Part shown: positions 1-5,079 of the stretch, in pieces
Layout of the letters: each line of letters opens with the position of its first letter
Numbering within the stretch: position 1 is the first letter of the stretch
Notes under the pieces: model-generated
Told to the model about the DNA's origin: nothing
What the model saw: only the letters and a program-made list of their open reading frames with translations
Database searches by the model: none
Made by a program: the position numbers and the translations under genes
Source of the DNA: Cytophagales bacterium
GTDB taxonomy: Bacteria > Bacteroidota > Bacteroidia > Cytophagales > UBA9547
Length of the DNA stretch: 5,079 nucleotides
NCBI GenBank assembly: GCA_025360395.1
Contig: JANYCH010000088.1
Coordinates: forward strand, 1 to 5,079
Direction: 5' to 3'

Positions 1-141
1 TTTTATGAAAGAAAAGTCAATGAAGGCAAAAACAAGATGAGCGTGATTAATTCAGTAAGAAATAAACTAATCCATAGGGTATTCGCCAGTGTAAACCAGA
101 ATAGAAAATATGACAAAATTTATACTCCTTTACTTGCTTAA
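1..141 (+). CDS. IS110-family transposase, C-terminal end (partial, cut by window edge)
   Basis: Reading frame 1 is open from the first base to a TAA at 139-141, giving 46 residues. They begin FYERKVNEGKNKM and end NRKYDKIYTPLLA. The pattern (Y-x-R-K-x-x-E-G-K-N-K-M, then V-R-N-K-L-x-x-R-V-F-A and N-R-K-Y-x-K) is what I know from the extreme C-terminus of Bacteroidota IS110-family transposases, downstream of the catalytic serine domain. These enzymes are DEDD/serine recombinases guided by a bridge RNA. The N-terminal RuvC-like domain, the catalytic serine and the left end lie outside the window, so I cannot tell whether the element is intact. It faces the DUF3822 gene tail to tail. The assignment rests on a short stretch and on memory of the family; coding by this frame is very likely. 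Confidence 0.8.
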   Translation, partial: FYERKVNEGKNKMSVINSVRNKLIHRVFASVNQNRKYDKIYTPLLA

Positions 142-248
142 ACCATAGAAATCAAAGGCGGGGGAAGAACGTTCTGCAATTGGGAAGTCTATTAAAATGA
201 ATGTTGAATGAATATTCTGGGAAAAGGATTCAATAAATCCCCAATCAG
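142..248 (+). mobile_element. Probable right end of the IS110-family element plus flanking intergenic DNA
   Basis: This 107-base non-coding stretch lies between the transposase stop and the DUF3822 stop. The DUF3822 C-terminus looks natural (YFDLFSICYCL), so the right boundary of the insertion should fall here. I cannot place the exact boundary because IS110 ends carry no long terminal inverted repeats and the left end is absent. Visible landmarks are a G-rich run at 157-164, a perfect 10-base palindrome AGAACGTTCT at 166-175, and a short hairpin at 226-240. IS110-group elements usually have a short right end, with the bridge RNA encoded upstream of the transposase; IS1111-group elements have a longer right end that carries the guide RNA. 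Confidence 0.45.
226..240 (-). terminator. Weak candidate terminator downstream of the DUF3822 gene
   Basis: Read on the minus strand, just after the DUF3822 stop, GGATT-TATTG-AATCC forms a 5-bp stem with a 5-base loop, followed by TTTT and then CCC. The stem is short and AT-rich and the U-tract is only four bases, so termination would be inefficient. It may instead be chance in AT-rich DNA. Confidence 0.25.
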
Positions 249-1133
249 TTACAAACAATAACAAATAGAAAATAAATCGAAGTAACTATGTTCGGCCAGT
301 TCATCGAAAACATAGCCAAATTGGATGTTTGAAGGACGCTTGCCGAAAAATACATTGGGAAAATACTTTTTCAATCCGGCAAATTTTGGCGAGTGGGTAT
401 TTAACTCCCCGTATATTTTGATGGTGGTCGTCTGTCCAAGTCCAAGTTCGTCCATCACAAGGAAAATGTAATACAAAAAGTCTTCGTCAGTCTTAAAAAA
501 GAACTTATTGCAAAATTTTAGGTGAGAACCCTCCCTTACAATAATGCTCATAAACTCCAGTCCTACACATAGTAAAACCGAGGCCTGGTATGTTCCGGAG
601 GGTTGTCTCAAACAAGCTTCGATCAAAGGTGTAGTGTGGTGCATAAACTGCACATTCTTACCTGGATAAAAAGATTTTACCCAACGTTGGTAGTTGTCGT
701 TTAAAGCAAAAATATTGACAATACCAGCTTGCTTGTGGGTGTATTCTGAAACTGTTTCAATAGCTGTATCTACCTCACAGTTAAGTTTCAGGTAGTTTAA
801 TGCATTTTCACCTTTATAAAGACTTAAAGGAATGAGGGTAAATTTATCATTGGCAACACAGATATGGACCGACTTCCAAAACCTGGCTGGTAAATAAGGA
901 TGGTTTTCAACAATAGTTGAAAGCTTTTCAGCAAAATGATGCGATTCCGGATTTACATCTGTTGCGTAAGATTCAAGGGCAAGACACCTGTTGCTTTCTG
1001 AATCAATGACACAAAAATGTAACCGGGCTGGACCCACAAGAAGGAACAACCGATAATGTAAGAGGTTTTCGGCCTCAAAACGGTCGTCAGTAATTTTTAA
1101 AAGTGGTTCAGTGTAAATTTTATCCCGTACCAA
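249..1133 (-). CDS. DUF3822 family protein
   Basis: This 294-residue protein of unknown function is recognised as DUF3822, a family I know only from Bacteroidota, where the gene usually sits next to rsmD (16S rRNA m2G966 methyltransferase). Here the downstream side holds an IS110 end instead, so the usual partner may have been displaced. Two segments look like the first strands of a duplicated actin/PilM-like fold: residues 28-45 (YRLFLLVGPARLHFCVID) and 184-212 (ASVLLCVGLEFMSIIV, then EGSHLKFCNKFFF). The usual acidic and Thr phosphate-loop residues are not evident, so ATP binding is doubtful. No signal peptide or transmembrane helix is visible, so it is probably cytoplasmic. The start is TTG at 1133; no ATG occurs before residue 164 and the frame closes upstream at 1173-1175, so TTG is the best choice. 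Family confidence is high; function is unknown. Confidence 0.85.
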   Translation of the reverse strand: MVRDKIYTEPLLKITDDRFEAENLLHYRLFLLVGPARLHFCVIDSESNRCLALESYATDVNPESHHFAEKLSTIVENHPYLPARFWKSVHICVANDKFTLIPLSLYKGENALNYLKLNCEVDTAIETVSEYTHKQAGIVNIFALNDNYQRWVKSFYPGKNVQFMHHTTPLIEACLRQPSGTYQASVLLCVGLEFMSIIVREGSHLKFCNKFFFKTDEDFLYYIFLVMDELGLGQTTTIKIYGELNTHSPKFAGLKKYFPNVFFGKRPSNIQFGYVFDELAEHSYFDLFSICYCL

Positions 1134-1265
1134 ACTAAAAGTATAATTGAATCTGTGCGTGTTGTCGTAAATTTAAATTATAAATCGGGAAAAGATATTC
1201 TTCTTAGTCACTTTTATAGCAATTTTGTTTCCTGATTTATTTTCAATTCACAGAATGGCCTTAGC
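1134..1265. other. Divergent intergenic region between DUF3822 and the glycosyltransferase
   Basis: This 132-base AT-rich spacer must hold the start signals for both flanking genes. On the plus strand CAATTTTG at 1220-1227 matches five of the six fixed positions of the Bacteroidota -7 element TAnnTTTG, but there is no TTG about 20 bases upstream. On the minus strand TTAGTTTG overlaps the TTG start of DUF3822 and is badly placed to serve it. I see no Shine-Dalgarno sequence for either gene, no convincing operator and no small ORF. Confidence 0.4.
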
Positions 1266-2117
1266 ATGATCCCGAATACCAATTTTTTAGTTTACCAGGC
1301 TTATGGGATTACCGATGTTATGAATGAAGCGATGGTTTCGATCGCTTCACTTTATAAAGTCACAACTGACGAAAACAGGCCTGCTATTTACATTTATACT
1401 GACTCTCTGGATTATTTTAAGCAATTTCTAAATTCTGAAATCCATTATGTAATAACTGAAAAGCAGGTTTGGGATGAGTGGAAGGGAAAGCAAGGTTTTG
1501 TACATCGGGCCAAGATTGAAATGCTGCTTGATTTTGCAGAAAACCATTCTGGTAATATCTTGTATTGTGATACAGACACCTATTTTTTACAGGACCCTGT
1601 TTCATTATTTACCCAGATTGAAAATGAAAAGTTCGTGATGCATACCGATGAAGGGATGTTAAATGGATCTATAAATAAAGTATTTCAAAAGCTTGAAGTG
1701 TTCCTAAAGTCATACCGTTTAGAAGATCTTAAAATCCCTTCCTCCACTCATATGTGGAACGCAGGAGTGTTGGGTTTCAAGTCGGGTGACAGGAATATGT
1801 TGAGGCAGGTCCTTGTCCTTGCAGATGATCTCTATCTGAAGTATCAAAAACATGTGATGGAGCAATTGGCCTTTTCATTCTATTTTTCACAAAGGGAACG
1901 CATATCATGTGAAAGTACAGTATTTCATTATTGGGACTTCAAAGAGTACAGGGAAACGCTAAAAAGTTTTTTTGAGGATAGAAAGCACCTGTTATTCGAA
2001 AAATGGCAGGCAGAAACAGACAATATTTTGCCAATGGATTTAATCAAGGAAAAGCACGATTTTCTTAAAAAACCTTATTGGGAAAGAAAGATCTTAAAAC
2101 TATTTGGAAAAAAATAA
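1266..2117 (+). CDS. GT-A-fold glycosyltransferase (putative, GT8/GT77-like)
   Basis: This 283-residue soluble protein probably transfers a sugar from a nucleotide-sugar donor. The main evidence is ILYCDTDTYFLQDP at residues 98-111: hydrophobic residues followed by D102-T103-D104, the metal-binding DxD motif of GT-A enzymes. It is preceded by HRAKIEMLLDF (80-90), the helix before the DxD, and followed by MWNAGVLGF (163-171), which resembles the FNAG acceptor-side motif of GT8 and GT77 families. A later EQLAFSFYF (199-207) and the His in FHYW (220-223) fit a second metal or acceptor contact. The C-terminus is basic (KPYWERKILKLFGKK) and could touch the membrane. The ATG lacks a clear ribosome site; an upstream ATG at 1254 is out of frame and stops after four codons. 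The gene stands alone, so donor, acceptor and product cannot be inferred. Confidence 0.75.
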   Translation: MIPNTNFLVYQAYGITDVMNEAMVSIASLYKVTTDENRPAIYIYTDSLDYFKQFLNSEIHYVITEKQVWDEWKGKQGFVHRAKIEMLLDFAENHSGNILYCDTDTYFLQDPVSLFTQIENEKFVMHTDEGMLNGSINKVFQKLEVFLKSYRLEDLKIPSSTHMWNAGVLGFKSGDRNMLRQVLVLADDLYLKYQKHVMEQLAFSFYFSQRERISCESTVFHYWDFKEYRETLKSFFEDRKHLLFEKWQAETDNILPMDLIKEKHDFLKKPYWERKILKLFGKK

Positions 2118-2143
2118 ATCCGTTTTTAAAACTATACTGTGGA

Positions 2144-2178
2144 TTAGGATATTGAATTAGCCAATTTTCTTATCCTAA
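2144..2178. terminator. Hairpin between convergent genes (possible bidirectional terminator)
   Basis: TTAGGATA (2144-2151) and TATCCTAA (2171-2178) are perfect 8-base inverted repeats with a 19-base loop. The loop contains a further short inverted repeat, AATT-AGCC-AATT. The hairpin covers the stop codon of the minus-strand epimerase and lies 26 bases after the glycosyltransferase stop. Neither side has a strong T-tract directly after the stem, so it is not a textbook intrinsic terminator, but its place between converging genes suits that role. Confidence 0.4.
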
Positions 2179-3108
2179 AGTCTTCTCTTTAGGGGGATTT
2201 AGAGGGCTCAAATGGTGCTTTAAGCTTTCATCCATTGCCGGATATTGAAATTTAAACCCTGCTTCTGATAATTTTTTCGTAGAAACTTTAATACCTCCAA
2301 TTACAGATTCTGCAAACTCGCCAAGCAATAATTTTAATGCGAATGCTGGAATATTGGGCAACAGGATCGCCCTACTTACCATTTTTGCAATCTTATGTGT
2401 TAGTTCAGAATTTGTTACGGGATTTGGTGCCACCACATTGTAAGGCCCTGATACCTTGCCATTTTCGAGGGCAAAACAAAAAGCATTGACTACATCAGAA
2501 ATATCAACCCAGGAAATGAATTGATTTCCTGAAGCTAATGGAGCCCCTATACCATATTTTACTGGAGTTAGCATTTTGGGTAGTGCACCACCTTTTTCTG
2601 TTATAACTATACCTAACCTCAAGGCTACTTTTCTCAGTCCTTTGACAGAAGAATTAAATAATTCGTCTTCCCAAGCTTTTACAACAGTTGCAAGAAAGTC
2701 TGATCCTGGTTTCGAATTTTCATCCAAAGGTTTTTCGTTGTCAATATTACCATAAATACCTATGGCAGAGGCATTAATAAAAGTTTGGACCTTGTTTTCA
2801 TAAACGCCAATGTTTTCAAGCAATAATCTGGTAGAAAGAACACGGCTATTTAAAATTTCTTTTTTGAATTCTTTATTCCAACGTTTTTCGCCCACGTTTG
2901 CGCCGGCAAGATTGATTATCGCTTCTACATTTTTGAATGCATTTTTGTCAATCAGGCCTTTTTTAGGCTCCCATTGAAAAAAAGTAATATTTGGGATGTT
3001 GGCTTTTTTGCCCCTGCTCAGGATATTTAATTGATGGCCTGATAAAATTAATTTATCAGCTAACTCTCTTCCAATTAAGCCGGTGGCACCTGTTAGTAAT
3101 ATTCGCAT
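2170..3108 (-). CDS. TIGR01777 family epimerase (YfcH-like SDR)
   Basis: This 312-residue extended short-chain dehydrogenase/reductase is probably NAD(P)-binding and cytoplasmic; the substrate of this family is unknown. Residues 1-13 give the Rossmann start with GATGLIG (G7, G10, G13). Family-specific motifs follow: NLAGANVGEKRW (66-77), SAIGIYG (114-120), KPGSDFLATVVKAWE (133-147), RLGIVI (164-169) and ISWVDISDVV (198-207). The C-terminal DUF1731 domain spans about 250-298 and ends in GFKFQYP and ESLKHHL. The tyrosine in SAIGIYG has no lysine four residues later, which is usual for this family and leaves its catalysis uncertain. The last 12 residues extend beyond the usual family end and are encoded by the repeat at 2174-2209. 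The ATG at 3106-3108 lies directly before the Rossmann strand, so the start is secure. It is transcribed divergently from the OmpA gene. Confidence 0.93.
   Translation of the reverse strand: MRILLTGATGLIGRELADKLILSGHQLNILSRGKKANIPNITFFQWEPKKGLIDKNAFKNVEAIINLAGANVGEKRWNKEFKKEILNSRVLSTRLLLENIGVYENKVQTFINASAIGIYGNIDNEKPLDENSKPGSDFLATVVKAWEDELFNSSVKGLRKVALRLGIVITEKGGALPKMLTPVKYGIGAPLASGNQFISWVDISDVVNAFCFALENGKVSGPYNVVAPNPVTNSELTHKIAKMVSRAILLPNIPAFALKLLLGEFAESVIGGIKVSTKKLSEAGFKFQYPAMDESLKHHLSPLNPPKEKTLG
2174..2209. repeat. Dispersed palindromic repeat of Bacteroidota type, inside the 3' end of a gene
   Basis: The plus strand reads CCTAAAG-TCTTCT-CTTTAGG, a perfect 7-bp inverted repeat (2174-2180 and 2187-2193), followed by GGGATTTAGAGGGC. 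On the minus strand this closely resembles a sequence I recall scattered through Bacteroidota genomes, roughly CCCCTAAATCCCCCTAAAGG then GGGACTTT, which when translated yields SPLNPPKG-like peptides. Here it is read in frame as the last residues of the epimerase, SPLNPPKEKTLG. Copy number cannot be seen from this window. Confidence 0.55.
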
Positions 3109-3241
3109 TTTAAGGATTTTTCATAAAATTAAACTATGTTCATTATCAATTGTTTACAAAAATGAATTAAAACAGGTGGCATAGATTTTTATTATTTAAT
3201 TGTTGTCCAGTTAATAGCAGGATTTTTAAAAGCTTAAATTT

Positions 3242-3249
3242 TAAGTTTG
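3242..3249 (+). promoter_or_regulatory. Candidate Bacteroidota -7 promoter element for the OmpA-family gene
   Basis: TAAGTTTG is an exact match to the TAnnTTTG -7 element used by the primary sigma factor of Bacteroidota. Transcription would begin near 3255, giving a leader of about 40 bases. No TTG lies at the expected -33 spacing; the nearest TTGs (3200-3205) are too far upstream. A 13-base inverted repeat, CTTAAA-T-TTTAAG (3233-3245), overlaps the element and could be an operator or simply AT-rich chance. Confidence 0.45.
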
Positions 3250-3294
3250 TATTATTGTATCAATTCCAATTTTTAAATTAATAATTCAATTAGT

Positions 3295-4158
3295 ATGAAT
3301 AAAGTAAGTGTAGTTGCCATTCTTTTAGCAGCAGGGTCTTTTTCTGCATGTGTAACCAAAAAGAAATACAGGGAGCTTGAATCAAGGAACAAAAATATTA
3401 TGTCGGATATGGGTGCGGCAAGCGCCAAGCTTATTGAGTGCGACAGAGATAAAATAGAAGCATTAGCCAGGTTAAGAGCATTGGAAGAGCAAAATGCTTA
3501 TTTGAAAAAGAACTCTGATGATTTAATAAACAATGTTGGTAACCTAACTACTTTGACAAGTAAAGGCGCTGCTAACCTTGAAAAATCTTTGGAAAGCATA
3601 AAAGAAAAAGACGTAAGGATAACACGGCTACAGGATGCATTAACAAGAAAAGATTCTGTGACACTTGCTATTGTTACCAGTCTTAAAAGTTCGCTTGGTA
3701 ATGTAAATGACCAGGATATTGAAATTAATGTGGAGAAAGGAGTAGTGTTTGTATCTATTGCTGATAAACTGCTTTTCCAAAGCGGAAGTTATACTGTACA
3801 AGATGCTGCAAAAACGGTTTTAGGTAAAGTGGCAACAGTTGTCAAAGCTAAACCGGATTTTGAGATCATGGTGGAAGGACATACTGACAATGTTCCTGTC
3901 AGCAAGGGTTCATTGCTCTTGGATAACTGGGATTTGAGTGTTAAAAGAGCGACCGCCATTGTGCGTGTACTTCAAAATGAATTTGCTATTGAACCAGGCC
4001 GTATAGTAGCTGCCGGAAGAGGCGAGTATGTTCCTTTAACAAGCAATGATACACCAGATGGAAGAGCCCGTAACAGACGTACAAGAATAATTGTATTACC
4101 TAAACTTGACCAGTTTTATAAAATGGTTGAAGAAGGAATGAAACAGGCACCAAAATAG
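3295..4158 (+). CDS. OmpA-family lipoprotein with coiled coil (peptidoglycan-binding)
   Basis: This 287-residue protein probably anchors the outer membrane to peptidoglycan. Residues 1-18 are a lipoprotein signal peptide (K3, then a hydrophobic run) ending in the lipobox FSAC, with the lipidated cysteine at C19. Residues 22-120 are charged and heptad-like (ELESRNKNIM, LARLRALEEQ, EKDVRITRLQDAL), a probable coiled coil spanning the periplasm. The OmpA_C domain covers about 140-270: FQSGSY (161-166), VEGHTDNVPV (193-202), NWDLSVKRA (211-219), AAGRGEYVPL (239-248) and NRRTRIIVLP (260-269). D198 and R218 correspond to the Asp/Arg pair that binds diaminopimelate in OmpA-like domains. No beta-barrel is present, so it is Pal/YiaD-like rather than classical OmpA. 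No acidic surface-export signal follows C19, suggesting a periplasm-facing lipoprotein. It is monocistronic, ending at the terminator at 4181. Confidence 0.92.
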   Translation: MNKVSVVAILLAAGSFSACVTKKKYRELESRNKNIMSDMGAASAKLIECDRDKIEALARLRALEEQNAYLKKNSDDLINNVGNLTTLTSKGAANLEKSLESIKEKDVRITRLQDALTRKDSVTLAIVTSLKSSLGNVNDQDIEINVEKGVVFVSIADKLLFQSGSYTVQDAAKTVLGKVATVVKAKPDFEIMVEGHTDNVPVSKGSLLLDNWDLSVKRATAIVRVLQNEFAIEPGRIVAAGRGEYVPLTSNDTPDGRARNRRTRIIVLPKLDQFYKMVEEGMKQAPK

Positions 4159-4180
4159 TTGTCTAAAAGATTTTACAGAT

Positions 4181-4211
4181 AAAAAGGGTAACCAAAAGTT
4201 GCCCTTTTTTT
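4181..4211 (+). terminator. Rho-independent terminator of the OmpA-family gene
   Basis: AAAAAGGGTAAC (4181-4192), loop CAAAA, then GTTGCCCTTTTTTT (4198-4211) form a stem with one G-U wobble (the T of GGGTAAC opposite the G of GTTGCCC), followed by a seven-base T run. It lies 22 bases after the stop codon and is a textbook intrinsic terminator. Confidence 0.9.
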
Positions 4212-4256
4212 ATGCCCTATATTTTTTTAATATTTTTTATTCTAAACTCCAGTTCG

Positions 4257-4272
4257 TGGCACGGATATTTAT
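4257..4272 (+). promoter_or_regulatory. Sigma-54-like -24 element with a defective -12 (doubtful)
   Basis: TGGCACGG at 4257-4264 is a perfect match to the extended sigma-54 -24 element TGGCACGR. At the correct spacing, after ATA, the -12 position reads TTTAT instead of TTGCW, so the nearly invariant GC is lost. The site lies about 60 bases before the ATG at 4331, a sensible promoter distance. No convincing TAnnTTTG element was found in the same spacer. It is reported as a candidate only. Confidence 0.2.
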
Positions 4273-4330
4273 ATTCTTAGGAAAACGACATAATCTTTAA
4301 AAATATATAAACATTTTAGATATAAAAATC

Positions 4331-4723
4331 ATGGAAACTACTCAAATCATCACTTCAAATTCACCACGGGTTGAAAACACAATAAATTTTCTTGCTCCTA
4401 ATGCAGACTCTATTAACAAACGTTTGCAGGTAATTGAAAAGGAGTGGGATTTGGACAGGGTTTATGAAATGAATGAAGATGTAGCCCAATTAAGCGGTAC
4501 TTTATTGGGAAAAATTATTAACAGACAATATAATTCTTTGCCTGTTTTGACAACAACATTCCTTGCTCAGGAAACAACTCCTTATTGGAACCCACCAATT
4601 GCTTTATTTAAATCACTTGGTTACAGGACAAAATCTGAAATTGATACTGAAAGAAAAACATTAATTACATTATTGAACAATGCTGATTCTGAATTTAATT
4701 TCAGTGAGGCTGCAGTAGCGTAA
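4331..4723 (+). CDS. Conserved small protein of unknown function (resembles a DUF2892-associated family)
   Basis: This 130-residue protein shows a motif order I recall from uncharacterised proteins that accompany or contain DUF2892: an E-W-D-x-x-R core (EKEWDLDRVYEMN, residues 36-48), a leucine/glycine segment (LSGTLLG, 54-60), a conserved proline (P71), a W-x-P-P motif (W86, P88, P89), then LGYRTKSEID and ER (96-108). In that family the tail typically reads PPLP..RxLGxRTxxEIxxERxAL. Residues 53-79 are moderately hydrophobic but contain K61, R65 and Q66, so a transmembrane helix is not clear; there is no signal peptide. The N-terminal 25 residues are polar and look unstructured. The ATG follows an A-rich leader with no Shine-Dalgarno sequence. 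It stands alone between two intrinsic terminators. Role unknown; the family link is from memory of motifs. Confidence 0.7.
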   Translation: METTQIITSNSPRVENTINFLAPNADSINKRLQVIEKEWDLDRVYEMNEDVAQLSGTLLGKIINRQYNSLPVLTTTFLAQETTPYWNPPIALFKSLGYRTKSEIDTERKTLITLLNNADSEFNFSEAAVA

Positions 4724-4744
4724 TTAAAAAATATCTAAAATGTT

Positions 4745-4777
4745 AAAAAAGGAAGGCCAATTGGTCTTCCTTTTTTT
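4745..4777 (+). terminator. Rho-independent terminator after the 130-residue protein gene
   Basis: The stem GGAAGGCC (4751-4758), loop AATT and GGTCTTCC (4763-4770) pair over 8 bp with one G-U wobble. It is flanked by six A's upstream and seven T's downstream, which extend the stem and supply the U-tract. The flanking A run means it could also stop transcription from the other strand. It lies about 20 bases after the stop codon. Confidence 0.9.
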
Positions 4778-4835
4778 ATTTTTCTTAACACGATAAAAAT
4801 AGAAATTAAATTAAATATGGTCTGATTTAACCATT

Positions 4836-4843
4836 TAGATTTG
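4836..4843 (+). promoter_or_regulatory. Candidate Bacteroidota -7 promoter element for the GT87-like gene
   Basis: TAGATTTG is an exact match to TAnnTTTG. No TTG is present at the -33 spacing. Transcription would begin near 4850, leaving a leader of about 36 bases before the ATG at 4886. With that start point the upstream in-frame ATG at 4853 would be essentially leaderless, which favours 4886. Confidence 0.45.
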
Positions 4844-4885
4844 CAAGTGTAAATGGAGCCAATTCCCCGACGCAATCAGACTAAC

Positions 4886-5079
4886 ATGAAAAATAATATT
4901 TCTACTACTGTAGATGAAAACCAACCTAGGTTCAATTTAAATTTTAACATCAAGAAATTAAGAAATACAATTTTAGGAATAATCACTTGTGTTTTAGGGC
5001 TTGTATATCTTGGGTTTGAGTATTTCCAGGAAGGCGATTTTTTTATTTATTACCATGCTTCGAAAGAATTATTTGAATT
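4886..5079 (+). CDS. Membrane glycosyltransferase, GT87/DUF2029-like, N-terminal part (truncated by window edge)
   Basis: An open frame of 64 complete codons runs off the right edge. Residues 1-28 are polar and basic (FNIKKLRN) and likely cytoplasmic. Residues 29-47 form a hydrophobic helix (ILGIITCVLGLVYLGFEYF), consistent with a first transmembrane segment. It is followed by EGDFFIYYHASKELFE (49-64), which matches the pattern D-F-x-x-Y-Y-x-A-S-x-x-L found just after the first helix of GT87/DUF2029 polyprenol-phosphate-sugar-dependent transferases; the acidic residue there (D51) is the expected catalytic position. An in-frame ATG at 4853 (MEPIPRRNQTN before the chosen Met) directly follows a stop codon; I prefer 4886 because the added codons include CCC, CGA and CGC, unlike the AT-rich neighbours. 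Assignment rests on a short N-terminus. Confidence 0.65.
   Translation, partial: MKNNISTTVDENQPRFNLNFNIKKLRNTILGIITCVLGLVYLGFEYFQEGDFFIYYHASKELFE

Noticed and set aside
166..175. Perfect palindrome AGAACGTTCT as a regulator or LexA-like site
   Set aside because: A single 10-base palindrome next to an IS end and downstream of both flanking genes is not in a promoter position. It is mentioned only as a landmark.
1254..1268. Upstream ATG GCC TTA GCA TGA before the glycosyltransferase
   Set aside because: A four-codon frame with no ribosome site. It overlaps the real start by chance and I see no basis for translational coupling.
1417..1605. 62-residue open frame on the minus strand
   Set aside because: It lies wholly inside the glycosyltransferase gene on the opposite strand and across its DxD motif. 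The translation has no recognisable domain, so it is a shadow.
3109..3294. Promoter for the epimerase on the minus strand
   Set aside because: The best match, CATTTTTG (complement of 3157-3164), has one mismatch and no TTG partner at the right spacing, so it is too weak to list.
1..5079. CRISPR array, tRNA, rRNA, riboswitch or retron-like structure
   Set aside because: I found no regularly spaced direct repeats, no cloverleaf with a T-loop motif and no conserved riboswitch core in any intergenic region.
1266..5079. A coordinated glycan-synthesis cluster
   Set aside because: The two glycosyltransferase-like genes are about 2.8 kb apart, separated by an opposite-strand gene and two intrinsic terminators, so they are not an operon.

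Overview
The window looks like an AT-rich chromosome segment from a member of the Bacteroidota. The evidence is the DUF3822 gene (a family I know only from this phylum), a TIGR01777-type epimerase, an OmpA-family lipoprotein with a long coiled coil, A-rich leaders without Shine-Dalgarno sequences, and two exact matches to the Bacteroidota -7 promoter element TAnnTTTG. It resembles ordinary chromosomal backbone with one mobile-element scar. I found no CRISPR array, rRNA, tRNA or obvious defence or biosynthetic cluster.

Layout, left to right. Positions 1-141 (+) hold the last 46 codons of an IS110-family transposase, cut by the window edge. Positions 142-248 are non-coding and should contain the right end of that element. 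Positions 249-1133 (-) encode a DUF3822 protein with a TTG start. Divergent from it, 1266-2117 (+) encodes a GT-A-fold glycosyltransferase with a DTD motif. Converging on that gene, 2170-3108 (-) encodes a TIGR01777/YfcH-like SDR epimerase; its last 12 residues appear to be encoded by a dispersed palindromic repeat of a type common in Bacteroidota. Divergent again, 3295-4158 (+) encodes an OmpA-family lipoprotein that ends at a clear intrinsic terminator. Positions 4331-4723 (+) encode a 130-residue protein whose motifs match an uncharacterised family often found with or near DUF2892 proteins; it also ends at a strong terminator. From 4886 (+) the window enters a membrane protein that looks like the N-terminus of a GT87/DUF2029 glycosyltransferase and runs off the right edge.

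The genes are mostly single transcription units in alternating orientation, separated by hairpins. There is no multi-gene operon. A loose envelope theme links two probable glycosyltransferases and a peptidoglycan-binding lipoprotein, but nothing in the layout shows that they act together. The points most worth a second look are the IS110 remnant beside DUF3822, the repeat-encoded tail of the epimerase with its competing hairpins, the degenerate actin-like pattern in DUF3822, and the small conserved protein at 4331 with an incomplete sigma-54-like site upstream.
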